From the NCBI RefSeq assembly GCF_009730915.1, contig NC_052475.1, forward strand, positions 26,039,016 to 26,103,015: a stretch of DNA of 64,000 bases. The letters run 5' to 3'. Under the pieces are notes generated by a model. The model saw only the letters and a program-made list of their open reading frames with translations. It was not told where the DNA came from and made no database searches. The stretch is from Dioscorea cayenensis subsp. rotundata. Lineage: Eukaryota > Streptophyta > Magnoliopsida > Dioscoreales > Dioscoreaceae. Below, piece after piece: positions 33,068 to 46,526 of this stretch (its first letter is position 1; every line of letters starts with the position of its first letter). A program made the translations under genes and the position numbers.

Positions 33068-34269
33068 ATGTCAGGTTATTACAATATCAATGATATTCTT
33101 ATGGAGGAGGAGGTTAGGTCTTTCATTGAATCTTTTTCTTTGTTTTTAAACTTGTAGTAAGTGTGTTATTAATTGTTATTTTGTGTCTTAAGCCCATGTC
33201 AGTAGTTTTCCAAGTTGGAGCAAATGGGGTTGGGTTGCTGGATCCTGGTTCAGATACAAATAATGTAAGTTTTGAGAGATAACAGAGCTAGAAACCCTAT
33301 TCATTTTTTACTTCTTGCTTATCATTTCTCTGTTTACTCAGGTTGATAAGGGTGCCCAAGTTGATCTCCCCTTTTGGCTTGCTCATGAGTTATACTTGAG
33401 GCAAGCAGTGTCAATAAATGTGCCTGCTTTCTTCAACCAAAAGTATGTTTTGTTCTCCTCTCCTCCTACATGCTCTAAATCATGAAGTGATAATTTGTAA
33501 GCACTACCACATGTGGTTAGAGAATGGTGTTTTGATAAATTAGTTTCTATCATCCAAGTATCTACATTTTAGGAAAAATTTAATTGTTTTACAAGCATGA
33601 TAGTAATTCTCTTCCAATTTTATTATCTAATGGCATTGCACCATGATACTGCAGGACAAGAAATGAAATCCAGGCTGATGCAGCATGTGTGGATCTCAGG
33701 ATTAGGTGTCCATACTTTTATGAGTTGGGATGCAAAACTGTTCCATTGTGAGTTTCCTTTCGCATATGTTGCCGAATGCCAATGAATAAATTTGTAGGCC
33801 AAATGCAACCCTTCTGCTATAATTCTACAACTACAGTTTCATTTAATTCTAGTCATTTATGGATATATTACAGTATGGTTTCCTCTCACTGATCTTCATC
33901 TGTGGTTAGGATTGCGGACAAAAGCATCGGCCCATTCCTCCTGCACTCATTCAGCAGCAGGTACAAGGAGGTGCTGAGTAGGTCACACAGTACTCCTTCA
34001 ACTGCCGCATCTAAATTCTTGCCCCGTCTCACAAAAGAAGAAACTCAGTGTAAGTCTCTTAGCCATCCCTGGCTGCTCTCACATGTATTTGATAACACTA
34101 TGTAGATTAACACATCCATCACTTGTTTATGGATGAAGTGTTTGAAGCTGCTCAGTCTTCAATGGCATCATTTAAGAAATGGAGAGTTGGTGGATCAAGG
34201 TTGGAGAAGGCATCCATTCTCGGCAGAAAGCGGAAAACAACCTTACCAATTGACCCTCCTTCCCCCTAA
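33068..34269 (+). CDS. PSF3: DNA replication complex GINS subunit PSF3
   Basis: Six exons (33068-33112, 33193-33264, 33342-33442, 33655-33747, 33910-34049, 34139-34269) join in frame to 193 residues, the usual plant PSF3 length. The protein opens MSGYYNINDILMEEE and contains VGLLDPGSDTN, LPFWLAHELYLRQAVSINVP, RCPYFYELGCKTVPL, IGPFLLHSFSSRYKEVL and ends near ILGRKRK, all hallmarks of PSF3. GINS joins MCM2-7 and CDC45 in the nucleus to form the replicative helicase. The 5' UTR probably lies around 32560-32750, with an intron before the ATG. It was missed as one open frame because its exons are short. No lesion is seen. Confidence 0.93.
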
Positions 34270-35605
34270 CTTTTTTCCATATTAGTATCAGAGGATATTT
34301 ACCACAGTAAGGCAATCATCGAGGTCGAAACAGAGTTCACTGAGTACCAACTCATTGGCATCATCATGGCTTTCATGTGTTGTTTAACTTTGCTTGCTCA
34401 TTCTTAATTTGACAAAGATTTATGATCATCAGGCACATCGAATGCATACTGTAAACTGAGTTGTTTGTTGCCTTGTTGGCAATGTTGCCAGAGATAATTT
34501 CTTTCACTAGTATTGTACTAATTGTTTTAGTTTCACCAATTCAGACCTGGCCCAGTGGGTTAAAAAGAAGGCCTGGGCCTGAATAAATAGCCCAATAACG
34601 GTGAACTAAATAAACTCTAGTTTATATAAACCATCTGTAAAAATGGATGTGTATGAAAATACATTTATAACCATAAAGAGTTTTTCTTTTTATATGCAAC
34701 CTTCCGCCTTTAAACTGTTTGATCCCATTACATTACGGACCATTTTTATTTAAAAATAAATAAATAATGAATAACTTTTTTTTTTCCGTGGTATGTATAT
34801 ATTGATGGGCCATTTGGATTATGAGGAACGGGAATCACGCTCTTTACTTTAATGTATAAATATTTATGTTTGAGTATACATCAAAAGAATGGACAAGGGA
34901 ATGAGAGGCAAATGGACATATTTGCTCATTAATTAATTAATTTATTATGTTAAATAAAAACTATTAATTTAAATGATTAATTATAATAACAGGAATAAAT
35001 AATGACATTCAAAATATTTAATACATACCGCCCTTGGCATTGTGAGGGCACAAATGCAACATTGAGTTTTCATAGGGTTATATGTATAACAAAACAAAAG
35101 CCCCTCAAGTTATGTTAGGTTGGATATGGTTTGAGGACTTGACCTACCACCTTAGACAAGTGAAACCATAAAGCCTCATTACCTTTAATGAAAATAAAAA
35201 TAAAAGACATGACATTGTAATACTACATCAGCCTGTTTTCTTTTTTTCTTTTCTTGAAAAAAAGAAACAGGAACATGTGTCAAGTGGCCCCAAATCCTTT
35301 TCATCATATTTCATTAACTCTTTCTTTCTTTCTGTCTTTCTTTATTTCTTGGTTGCTTGATGTTCATAATAACATGGGCTCCATCTTTACTTGTTTGCCT
35401 TGTTTGCTTCTTGCCATTGTTATTGATAGCAACCACACCCATGTCTTCTCTATGTGTTGTGAGGAGCACTCACCCTCTATCTTAATACTTTTTATTGCTT
35501 TCTTTGTGGGTCCTGTTTAGATAAGCATTTAATTATAATTTATAAGGTTTCATTAATTATTATTTTTTTTTTAAAAAAAAAAAGAAGAAAAAGGGTATTG
35601 TTAAA

Positions 35606-35648
<43 letters not shown>

Positions 35649-36810
35649 GTGTGGGAATTTAATACCATGAATTTTTTTATTTTATTTTTTATCTTTATTG
35701 AAATGTACGAAGATTCTGGTTTACATAAGTTTAATGGATTGAATCACTGGATGTATTGTTATATGGTAATTTTAATTTTAGATTAATGTTTTTTTTATGG
35801 GTTTCACTATTTTTTGTTTGGTGTTTATCTAGTGGTTTTGTTTCTATTTCATTTTTTTTTAATGTATATTGCTTTAAACCTTGTGTTAATAAATCTCTAT
35901 TTTATTTTATTTGTAAAAGATTATATTGAAATATGGAAATTTAATGATGATATATTTTGACAAGTTCCAAAATAATCTATTATTCAACATCGCCCTATGT
36001 TAACATAAATAATGACATATTATCGAGATGATTATCCTTGGGAAGGGAGAATAAAAATATTTACTAAGGACGATTTAAAAATATTAATTAAACTTTCCAT
36101 TTTTCTCAAATGGCCATGTTTTAAAAAACGTTTACTAAAGAGTTAAAAAAAATCAATTCTAATTTATTAATAATAATAAATAATTACATTAAAGTCATCA
36201 CATGACAAGATTACGATATCATGTGACGATATAATTATATAAAATAACAAATCTATTTCTTATTTTTTTAAAAAAGTTGCCTTAAATAATAGATATATAT
36301 ATATATATATATATAATGCTAATACATGAACAAAATAATTTTTGAATAATTTTAAATTATTGAGAAGTAGGCATTAAGACCTTTGTCATGAAGAAAGGCA
36401 GCAGAAGGCATGTGGTGCTGATGCAATATCTCACTGATTCAACCACTTTTATTAGATCAACAACCTTCTTGAATTCTTGCCACTTTTCTCATTCTTTTTT
36501 TCATGTTCACATTCACATGGAATAAATACTACTACTTCTTTATTGCTTGCTTAAGTAGGTTAAAAAAGTCCATTTTTTAAAGTGTTTTTTGTCAAGTTTT
36601 TTATGTAAAGCAATGTTGGAACTTTTTTGTTAAAATGCATTTGCACTGATTAATAAAAAAAAAAATTCAATGATAAAAGCAAATATAAAGCTATGCAAAA
36701 AAGGGAATACAGAAAAAAAAAATTGACACTAGTAAGAAAATAAATGGAACTTTATTAAAAATCTTGAGATAATTTTACATAAAAAATGCATGAGTTATAT
36801 ATAGGTTTAA
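34270..36810. other. AT-rich intergenic DNA downstream of PSF3
   Basis: The first 300 bases probably contain the PSF3 3' UTR. After that there is no recognisable gene. Microsatellites include ATT units at 35607-35643 and AT units near 36294-36316. Confidence 0.5.
35607..35643. repeat. (ATT)n microsatellite
   Basis: About twelve uninterrupted ATT units in intergenic DNA. Confidence 0.9.
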
Positions 36811-37124
36811 TTTTTTGAATAATCACTAAAATTTGGTAAAATTACGGGTTCTTCACTCCCGAGTTTGATTTGTTTAAATAATCGTTTGAAGTTCTTAATT
36901 ATTTTCAGTCTTGGGTCAACCGAATGATTCTGAGAACCGTTAGGTGACGTGGATCTGGTGAAAAGTCTAGTCAGCGTTTAGAAAGCGTAGTCAGTGATTG
37001 GTAATGGGCGCTGTAATCGTTCGGTGGTGACGTTTGAAATAATTAAGCATCGATGATTATTTTGAAAACAATCAACTGAGTGAAATAACTGTAATTTTCT
37101 AGGCTTTAGTGATTATTCAAAAAA
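36811..37124. mobile_element. MITE-like element, about 314 bp
   Basis: The ends form a terminal inverted repeat of about 34 bp. The left starts TTTTTTGAATAATCACTAAA and the right ends with its exact reverse complement. A further AAAATTAC/GTAATTTT match follows a short mismatch. The interior is GC-richer than the surroundings and has no coding capacity. A target duplication is not evident because both flanks are AT-rich. The superfamily cannot be assigned from this alone. Confidence 0.7.
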
Positions 37125-37393
37125 TATATATATATATATATCATGGCATAATTTTAATAACATATATTTTTCTTATAAATTAATGATATAGATTTGACAC
37201 ATGGATCTCCATATATCCAATTATTTGAAAACATTTGTTTGATTTTAGCCAAATAATATTACATCAATCACTATAAGTATGCTTGATATTAATTTCTGTA
37301 TAAAGTCTCAAGTTGGCCTAGTTGGATCATTTGAAGGTCCCACTTTATCAAATTAATGAATCACAACATTAATAGACAGACACTTTATTGCAT

Positions 37394-37432
<39 letters not shown>

Positions 37433-40215
37433 AAGAAAACAACTAGCCATTGCTTGGCAATGCTTGGCAATGTTTTGAGTGACATGGCCTTTACACTTAT
37501 GAATTTGAATCCAAGGTTTTACATAAAGAAAGTATAGTAAGTTTTTTTTTAAATATATATATATATATATAACACTGTTGCAGGTACATACCCATATATA
37601 AAATATGATATCCAACTTAGTCAAAATTATTTATCCTTTCAATTCACTGATAGGGACAAAATATTTAATAGTTTTTGTTAATTTTTTTAGAAAAATAGTT
37701 TTTTTTAAACAAACATATTTTAAAAAGTGTTCATTACTCTAATAAATAAATAATAAGTTATTTAACACCCGTGTAGAAATTGAGAGTTTGATTATCTCAT
37801 AGCACCCAGTTAAAGTATAGTAAATATGCATAGTTGCTTGTCTATATTATATAAAATTAAAAAAAATGAAAATGACAAATTACTATATTAATATTAAAAA
37901 TACTCAATATTTAATAAATTTTTTTATATAATTTAATTAAGTTTTACATTAGATAATTAGACTGTTATTTATTTTATAAATATAAATAAATCCCAACTTT
38001 TAATTATTATAGTAAAAAATTAAACTCTCAATTTTTCGCTATGGAAAGAAATGCGTTATTATTCTTTACTTGTCAAAAAAAAAGGATTATATTTTTTTAC
38101 CTTATATTGTGTTTCTTCCTTGTAATCCCAAAATTTTTATTTAATATAAATGATGACATAGTTTTTAAAATTATAACTCCTTATCACTTATTTGCTCATT
38201 AATAATAATTAAAACAATAATTAAAATAATAGTAATAAAAAATATATTTTGTGGGACAATGTCACAATATCTCATTTAGTAAATAGATTATGAGGAACAA
38301 TTAATATACAACTGACGCATTTAATTAGACTATCCTTGAAATGTCTCTTTTACCACAATTGGTCAACATGATTTAATAAATTTTCAAGTACAGAGAGGAA
38401 AACCAAAACATCAAAATGCTCGCATTTGATCATGAGGTTTACAAGATTTGGTGATTGATTTTAATTATTTTCTTTCATTAATTCATTATTTTCAAAATGA
38501 ATTATGTTAATTAAATAGGCATTATGATATATATATATATACAGAATGAAGAAACTCAAACAAATTATAATCTTTAGCAGAATCTTTTTTAGTGTGAACT
38601 ATTGTATTGGTATTTAAATTGATTTGAATGTAATTTGAAGATATATTTTCATTTAATTTCAATCTATATTTACAAATAAATTAAAAAAAAGTGATCATTT
38701 TCCTTGTTTTGTCATTCTCTTCATCTTTTTCTTAAAACTTTCATGAATTTATGGCAAGATTGATTGATCCAAATTAGATATATTGTCATTGCCAAAAAAA
38801 CTTTTAATATTAGATAATTTTTTTTTTGTTAACTAAAAACTTTTGAAATATTATTATTTTCTTTTAAAAAGTCAAGTATTTGTACTCATGTTTTTATTTG
38901 CAAAATTCATTATCTGTTAGTCCCATATGGATACCACATCTTCCACTTATTTTATTGCATTAATATATATATATATATATTATTTTTATTTTTTATTTTT
39001 TTGACAATGATTCAATGAATCTTTTTTTCGTTTTAAATACCTATTTCATACCATAAAAGTAAAAATGACATTTGGAAATGCCGGATATAGAGTTCAATTG
39101 TCATCACTAATAAAAAAAATGTAAATTATTAAATATTTGATATTGGTTATGCCCCTTCCTGGGTTTGCCATAGATTTTTCCTCCAAGGGAAAATAAAAAA
39201 TGTGGTAAAAAAAACTTAAAAATATACCAAAAAGAAATTGATTTTTATTTAGTAATTTTTAAAATAACCCGGATTTATAATTAAATTATTTACTCTATAA
39301 AACTCCAAAATAATTTATCACCGAAAAACCCAATAAGAATCTTTCAAACACACATTTACCCATCAACCCTTAATTAAACTTCTTTTTTTATTAAAAACTC
39401 AAAAACCTTAACTTTTTTATAAATACAGCCAAATTATATTAAAAAAAACCACAGTCAACCTCTACAATCAATTTTTGTAGATTATTAAAAACTTTAAAAT
39501 CATTTTTTTAAAAAAAAAAAAACTAATAAACAGTAAAAAAACCCACTTGCATCTTTACCACTTTGCCACCACATCCACCATCCTTTCCATTTACTGATTT
39601 ACTTATTATTAAAAAAGAAAAAAATTAAAAAAAATAATTAATTTGCCAACTGTTACTAGGTCAATTAACACCAAATTCTTTACATAAAACTTTCGTTTCA
39701 GAAAAATCCAGATTTAAATCCCATTTTGTGCAAAATGAGTGCACAGTTAAGTGAACATTACTCCCACATGTACATCTCTGACTATTTTTAGATGGGAGCA
39801 TTTATTACTTATTTATAAAAAAAAATTAATGTTTTTATAAAATTTTATAAAATAATTAAGTATTTTAGTCCGTAAAATCCGGTTAATCATCAAAGTAAAA
39901 GAAGAACGAAGTAAATAAAAATTCTAAAATTAATTTTTTTTTTTATAAAAATAACACTAATAAACAGTAAACCCCACTTGCATCTTTACCACTCTGTCTC
40001 CATTTTTACTGATTTACTTCTTAAAAAATAAATAAAAAAAAGAAAAACACTGAAACGCGCTTTTGCCAGCCAATCTTCAGATCAAAACCCAAGGAATAAT
40101 AAATAAATAAATAAATAAAAATAAAAAAACCCAGGTCCCCACCGCCGCCTCCCCCACTCCTTCTTCAAGCTCTCATCCAAACCCCCCTCTCAATCTCTTC
40201 TCGGATCCCATCGCC
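37125..40215. other. AT-rich intergenic DNA upstream of the TMK-type kinase
   Basis: No gene seen. Contains AG units at 37400-37428, several AT runs, and a local duplication of CACTTGCATCTTTACCAC with surrounding words (near 39545 and 39968). The last 80 bases before 40216 are C/T-rich and probably the 5' UTR. Confidence 0.5.
37400..37428. repeat. (AG)n microsatellite
   Basis: About fourteen AG units in intergenic DNA. Confidence 0.9.
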
Positions 40216-43200
40216 ATGGCCATCAAGCTTCTCCTCATCTTCTTCTCCGTCACATTGCTCTTCTCCTCCTCCAGTGGCGCCGACGCCGACGTGATAGCCG
40301 CCCTCGCCATATCCCTCACCAACACTCCTCCCTCCTGGAAACCCAACTCCGATCCCTGCACCTCCAAATGGCAAGGCATCAACTGCGACTCATCCGGCGC
40401 CGTCACTGAAATCAACCTTGGATCTAAGTCCCTCGGTGGTTCCCTCCCCCCCAACCTCAACAAGCTCTCCTCCCTCAAATCCTTACAGCTCCAGCAAAAC
40501 CAGATCGCCGGCAGTATTCCGTCCCTCTCCACCTCTCTCCAAATTGTCGCCCTTGACGGTAACTTGTTCAATTCTATCCCTAATGGCTTCTTCTCTGGTC
40601 TCGCTTCTCTCCAGAAGATCTCCCTCGATGACAACCCTTTGGATCCTTGGTCCATCCCTGATGATCTCTCCCAGTGCAACAGCCTCACTGATTTCTCTGC
40701 CTCCAACGCCAGCATCAACGGAACCATCCCGGACTTCCTCGGCACAATGCCGAGCTTGCAGACTCTCCGCTTATCTTACAACCAACTTACGGGGGGTCTC
40801 CCTCTCTCCTTTGGCAGCTCCGGCCTGCAGAACCTCATCCTCAACAACCAGGGCTCCGGCGCAAAGCTCTCCGGGAGGATCGACGTCATTGGATCTGCCA
40901 CCCAGCTTTCCATGATCTGGCTCCAGTCTAACAGCTTCACCGGTCCGATCCCCGACGTCTCCAACCTCACCAACCTCCTCTCCTTTAATGTCCGCGACAA
41001 CGACCTCACCGGCGTCGTCCCGGAGTCACTGCTCACTTGCCCTACCCTCACCAACGTCACTCTCTCCAACAACAAGCTCCAGGGGCCTTTTCCTCAATTC
41101 TCCTCCAGTGCCAAGCTTGATGTGGATAAAGGTAACAACTTTTGCAGCAAAACTCCGGGGCCTTGTGATCCGAAAGTGATGATCTTGTTGTCCATCGCCG
41201 GAGGCTTCGGGTATCCGATTGATCTGGCAACCTCATGGAATGGGAATGACCCTTGTGCCGGATGGGCTGGAGTTGCGTGTGACGCGTCCAAGAACATCCA
41301 AGTGCTCAACTTTGCAAACAAGCATTTCACGGGTATTATCTCCCCAGATGTAGCTAATCTTACCACGTTGACGAAGCTGATACTGAATAACAATTCACTC
41401 ACTGGCAAGATCCCGGAGGCATTGGCGTCAATGCCTTTGTTGCAGCTCTTGGATGTTTCGAATAACAATCTTTCGGGGAGCAAACCAAATTTCAAGTCTT
41501 CGGTGACTGTGAAATTGTCTGGAAATCCTAGTCTGGGTGATGGTTCGGGTTCTGGTGGTAGTCCTGACCAGTCTTCTGGTGATAACAATGGATCACCCGG
41601 AGTATCTCCTTCTAGTGGAGACCAATCTGGTAAAAAAAGCTCTAGTTCGGCTGGTTTGATTGCAGGTGTGGTCATAGCTGCAGTGGTGGTTGCTGGTTGT
41701 TTTGCAGGTTGTTTTTACTATAATCGGCACAAGAGAACCGCTCGCAAGTTTGGCAGGGTGCAGACACAGAGCCCTCCTCATGAGCCTGAGATGGTGAAGA
41801 TTGGGATCATGGGTATGCAATCAAATGGTGCAGCTAGCAGTGAGCTATACAGCCATAGCAGCACTGATAGTGCTGGTACCTATTTGGTTGAGAATCATAG
41901 CATGAGCATGTCTATTCAGGCTCTTAGGATTGCCACCAATAATTTTAGTGAAGATTATATTTTGGGTAGAGGTGGATTTGGTGTGGTCTACAAAGGTGAT
42001 CTGAATGGGACTTTAGTGGCTGTTAAGAGGAATGAATCTTTAGGGTCTAAAGGAATGGCGGAATTCCATGCTGAGATTGATGTTCTCAGGAAGGTTAGGC
42101 ATCGGCATTTGGTTGGTCTCCTTGGTTACTGCATTGATGGGAATGAGAGGCTTCTCGTCTACGAGTATATGCCAGAGGGAACACTGGGGCAACACTTGTT
42201 TGAGTGGAATGAGGGCAGGTATGCTCCTCTTAGTTGGAAACAAAGATTGACAATAGCATTAGATGTTGCGAGGGGGATTGAATACTTGCACAGCTTGGCC
42301 CAAGAAAGCTTCATTCACAGGGACCTCAAGCCATCCAACATTCTCTTGGACAAGGATATGCGGGCAAAGGTCTCAGATTTCGGCTTAGTAAAGCTTGCTG
42401 ACAACACAAAGTCCTTGGCAACCCGGTTAGCTGGAACTTTTGGGTATCTTGCACCAGAATATGCTAGTAAGTCTTTTCCCCTTGTTATTTAATTTTGAAT
42501 ATCACCTGCATTTTTTTGCTTCCAAATGGAATTGCTAGGTTGTAGTGTTATTTAATGCTTGGATACATGTTCATAATGTGATGCCGTGTATTATGAACTT
42601 GACTCATGCCGTTCTTAATCAGCTCAAGAAAAGAAAAATGAGATTGTTATGACATGTCTTGGTTGCTCATGATATTCAGTATTTTTCCTGATACGTGTGA
42701 CTTTTTTCGGAATACAAGTCCTTTATTTGCCTTGTTGCTCAACACTTTAATCTCAATTCTTAGTATCTTTCTTCTTCACTTGACTCCTCAGTTATTGGCA
42801 TAGAGAAGTTATTGTAGTTATAGAATATTAAAGTAATGAACCATATAGTCAGGAGCTGCCTTCATGAAGAATTGAAGACCAATTTAAGGATTGAAAATGT
42901 GTTGTATTTGACTAATTCTCTTCCTCTAAACTATGATGCTTATGTTGTTATGTCTAAATGGTATAGAAGGTTGTGTTTCCTATTGCTAGGTGACATTTCA
43001 TTTGTATGCTAATGTTACATTGTAGTGTATGATTTTTGTACACTGCAACCTTATGCAATGTTTGCTTTGTGATAAGGTGTCAATTAATCATTACAGACTA
43101 AGGTTTTAGATTGTTTGATGCTGTTGGTTGATATTTTTAGTTTAAAGAATTTAGTGTAGTCACTGTCCTTCGATAAACTCACATTTCCAATTTGTCAGTT

Positions 43201-43882
43201 AACCAGAAAATGTCCACCCAATTTTGTTTACTTGGCCAGATTCTTAACTGTCTGCTGGTTATAGTTTCTGGTGATGTTTGCCACATTTCCAACAAGGCAC
43301 AATATATTCATTTATACACTGGGATGTGTGACTGTGTTTCTTCTTCTTCTTGGAGATTAATGCACTCTCCCTGTTGTCTAATTTATGTTCTTTTAAACAG
43401 CCACTGGAAAAGTGACAACAAAGGTTGATGTGTATGCATACGGTGTGATTCTAATGGAGCTGATCACGGGACGGAGGGCACTAGATGAGACCCGGCCTGA
43501 AGATGAAACCCACTTAGTAACATGCTTCCGTAGAAACATCATCAACAAGGAAAAGTTCATGAAGACAGTGGATTCATTTCTGGATCTCGATGATGAATCT
43601 AGAGAAGGTTTATTGGAAGTGGCAGAACTAGCGCGCCATTGCACTGCACGGGAACCTTATCAAAGACCTGACATGGGCCATGCTGTTAATGTTTTGGCTC
43701 CACTTATCGAACAATGGAAGCCTACAAGCTATGATGAGGGAGATTTATGTGATTCAGGCACAAACCTCGCTCAGAGAATGCAGAAATGGCAACTCGGGGA
43801 CGGGTCTTCAACAACTGATTTATTCGGCAGTTACAGAGGAAGTATCGAAAATTCCCGTGTAGCAAGCATGATGAGAAACTAG
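40216..43882 (+). CDS. TMK: TMK-type leucine-rich-repeat receptor-like kinase
   Basis: Two exons (40216-42466 and 43401-43882, intron 934 bp) give 910 residues. Order: signal peptide (about 1-22); first LRR block with an N-terminal Cys pair (CTSKWQGINC); second LRR cap (DPCAGWAGVAC) and short LRR block; a Gly/Ser/Pro-rich stalk; transmembrane helix at about 479-502; kinase domain from about 580. The kinase has the glycine loop GRGGFGVVYKG, VAVKR, HRDLKPSN (about 700), DFG (about 721) and APEYA, so it should be active. The intron falls just after APEYA, as in TMK genes. In Arabidopsis TMKs work at the plasma membrane in auxin signalling and growth. Which TMK paralog this matches is not clear. 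The sequence is intact. Confidence 0.92.
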
Positions 43883-46526
43883 CTACATATCTCATCAATC
43901 AAGAGACAATTGATTAAATGCTCAGATGCTGTGATGAGGTGATGAGGTGGGGAAAGTCTCAAATTGCATCTACTTCTAAAGATGGGTTCCTACTTCAAGG
44001 GATAGCTTCTGAAACTCTCTCACTCCAACATCTACTGTTCTTTGAAGTCCTTATTATTTATGATCCTTTCTGACATCTTATTTTTAGATTCTGATTTGTA
44101 TTTTTTTTTTTGTCTTTTGATCTTCTTCTTTGAAACCCAGATGACAGAAGTTGTTTGTTTTGTTGCATTCTCTGTTGTGATGAAAGATATTTTTTGGTTT
44201 TGTATGTGGATAGTTAGTGGAAGAGCACATATTTAAGTTAGGTGACCGGAGAACATTTTTTTTAATATATATAAAAAAAAAACGTGTAATTTCAATTATA
44301 TCTTGTTTATTTGATTGTTTGGGCAATGCCATTATATAAAGTTTTTATGAGGGGTTTTTTCTTTGCCCTTGCATATCTGTGCATGTCTTCGCCTAGTTTA
44401 GTTTTTCACACACATATATTTAACCTTGCTAATCAAATAGCATTTTAACTTTTAGTTTTTATGGTTCCTTCCATTTGGCGCCCCTTAAAAAAGTTTCTAT
44501 ATATGCCTGCATGCATACCATTTCTAATCAAATATCATTATAGTTTTATTTAAATTAAGTTTTTCTAATATATAAATTTGACAGGGGTATTTATGAAAAA
44601 GAAGCTATAGATATTGATTGCAAGATGGATATAGACAAATGATAATCTATTTTAGTTAGAGATTGATAGGTTGCATGAAGTGGGATTCTCTGTCATGCAA
44701 GATAAGCATGCTTGTAAAGTATAAAAAAAGAAAGAGACTTTTGAGGGTCAGTGATCACATGGAAGTGGGGAGTAGTGTGAGTCCTCATATCATGTGGTAG
44801 TTGGCCAGAGAGACTTTGAAGATGACATTTGTAATTGGTGTGGTAAACATGTTTGGTTGACTTGAAAGTTAAGTCTGTCATTAATTATACTACAATTTCT
44901 ATTTCTATTTCTATTTATAACCATGTTTAGAAGAAAACTTGCAGTCTTGGATTATGATGGTGGGTGGGAAATCAGAGGACTGTGTTCATACTTACATGCA
45001 TAACACACCTAAGCCATGTTGAAGAAGAGTCTACAGGTTGCTTGAATGGTGGCGCTATGTTCGGAAAGACTCATTTCAAAATAATAAGTTTTAATAAAAA
45101 AAATAATTGAAAACTCTTTTAGGAAACTAGTTTTGTAGTTTACTTTACCGTTTTAAATTTCTGTATAAAACTTTTCCGAAAAACTCTTGATCTCTTATTA
45201 TTAAAAACCTATGATGTTAAGGACCATGAAATTTTCTAATTATTATTAAAAACTCTTGATCTCTTAGAAAAACCAATTTGGTGCAATTTAGTTTTAAACT
45301 ATGATGTTGTGGTTGTTCTAGTTTTTGTCCTATCATTTAGTGATTGTATTTTTTTTTTAATAAAATTATAAATTTTTAATTTTTAAATCATCATCATAAT
45401 AGATAAATAGTAGTACGATTAACTCCCACGTTATATGCTGAGGGTTCAACTCCTAAAAAAAATCATTATTTTAACCTTATTGAAAATTTAAAAAAAAAAA
45501 CCCAATAACGTTGCTTTTAATGTTTATTGGTTGTTTAGAGCTCTAGAAAACAATATTATGTGAATCAGGGGAAGTTTTCAAGCTACGCAAATTTACACGT
45601 CTTTTACACGTGTTTTTCATACTGTGCACAAGCATACCTGCGTGTACTATCACGAGATATCTGGGGAGAGATATGCAAATTTATTTTATTATTTTTAAAT
45701 GGGTAAGAAGTACTTGAGAGAATGATAAATGTGAAATTAAATTCTTTAGGATCGGATTTATTAATAACTTTTTACAGCCAATAACGCATAATCCACAGTT
45801 AATCCGATTTTAACTCAAGTTTTGGTTATTTATTTATTTATATACTGAACAATCAGCCAATGCTTGAAGATTTTTGTTTTTTCTTTTTTTCTTTCTTTTA
45901 TGTCCCACATTTTGGGATGAAGAGTATTACAAAACAAATAAATATGATATCGTGCCAAGATTTTAATTTTTACTCTCTTTTTAATATTGTTTGAAAATAT
46001 CTTAATATTTTTTATGCGATAAAAACATCCAAAAGAATATGTCAACAATATTTATTATTTTAAACATGGTTTGTCAATATTTATTATATTTGTCAACGAT
46101 CAAAATACGCCATCAATGACTTTAAATCATTCTCAAATGGTAGCAAAACACTTTCTTACTGTAAGAAATTTGAAGGAAAAAAGTGGACATTGGTTAGAGA
46201 TTGAGAATGATTTTTTAAGTATGAAAAGGGCTCTAAAGTAATTTCACATAAGCTTAAAAATCATTAGGGAGAATGCATCAAAGAAGAAAAGAAAAGGAAT
46301 TAGCGTAATACTATATGCAAGTTGTCACTATTTGCATACTATTTCCATGCTATTTGCAAGACAAAAGACTAATGCAATGATCTAACTTTCATAGAACACA
46401 GTGAATGAATTATCAGTATAATGAATACAGAGAGTAAAAAGAAAAGCTTGGTGAACTTACTTGGATTGTGCGTTCCATTTGTTTATGAACTTTAGCTGAA
46501 AATTTAGTATATTGTAGCAGATATAT
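43883..46526. other. Intergenic DNA between the TMK-type kinase and PRD1
   Basis: The first 300-400 bases likely hold the kinase 3' UTR. The remainder is AT-rich without a recognisable gene. A GGTTCAACTCC word at about 45445 resembles an RNA polymerase III B box, but no A box or SINE body was found. Confidence 0.45.

Noticed and set aside
35254..35520. A hydrophobic 88-residue open frame with a candidate membrane segment
   Set aside because: No recognisable family, no intron or codon support, and surrounded by AT-rich intergenic DNA. T-rich sequence often yields such frames.
45420..45460. Possible SINE or tRNA-like B box (GGTTCAACTCC)
   Set aside because: No A box at the right distance, no tRNA fold and no target duplication were found. 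The similar patch near 61750 failed the same way.
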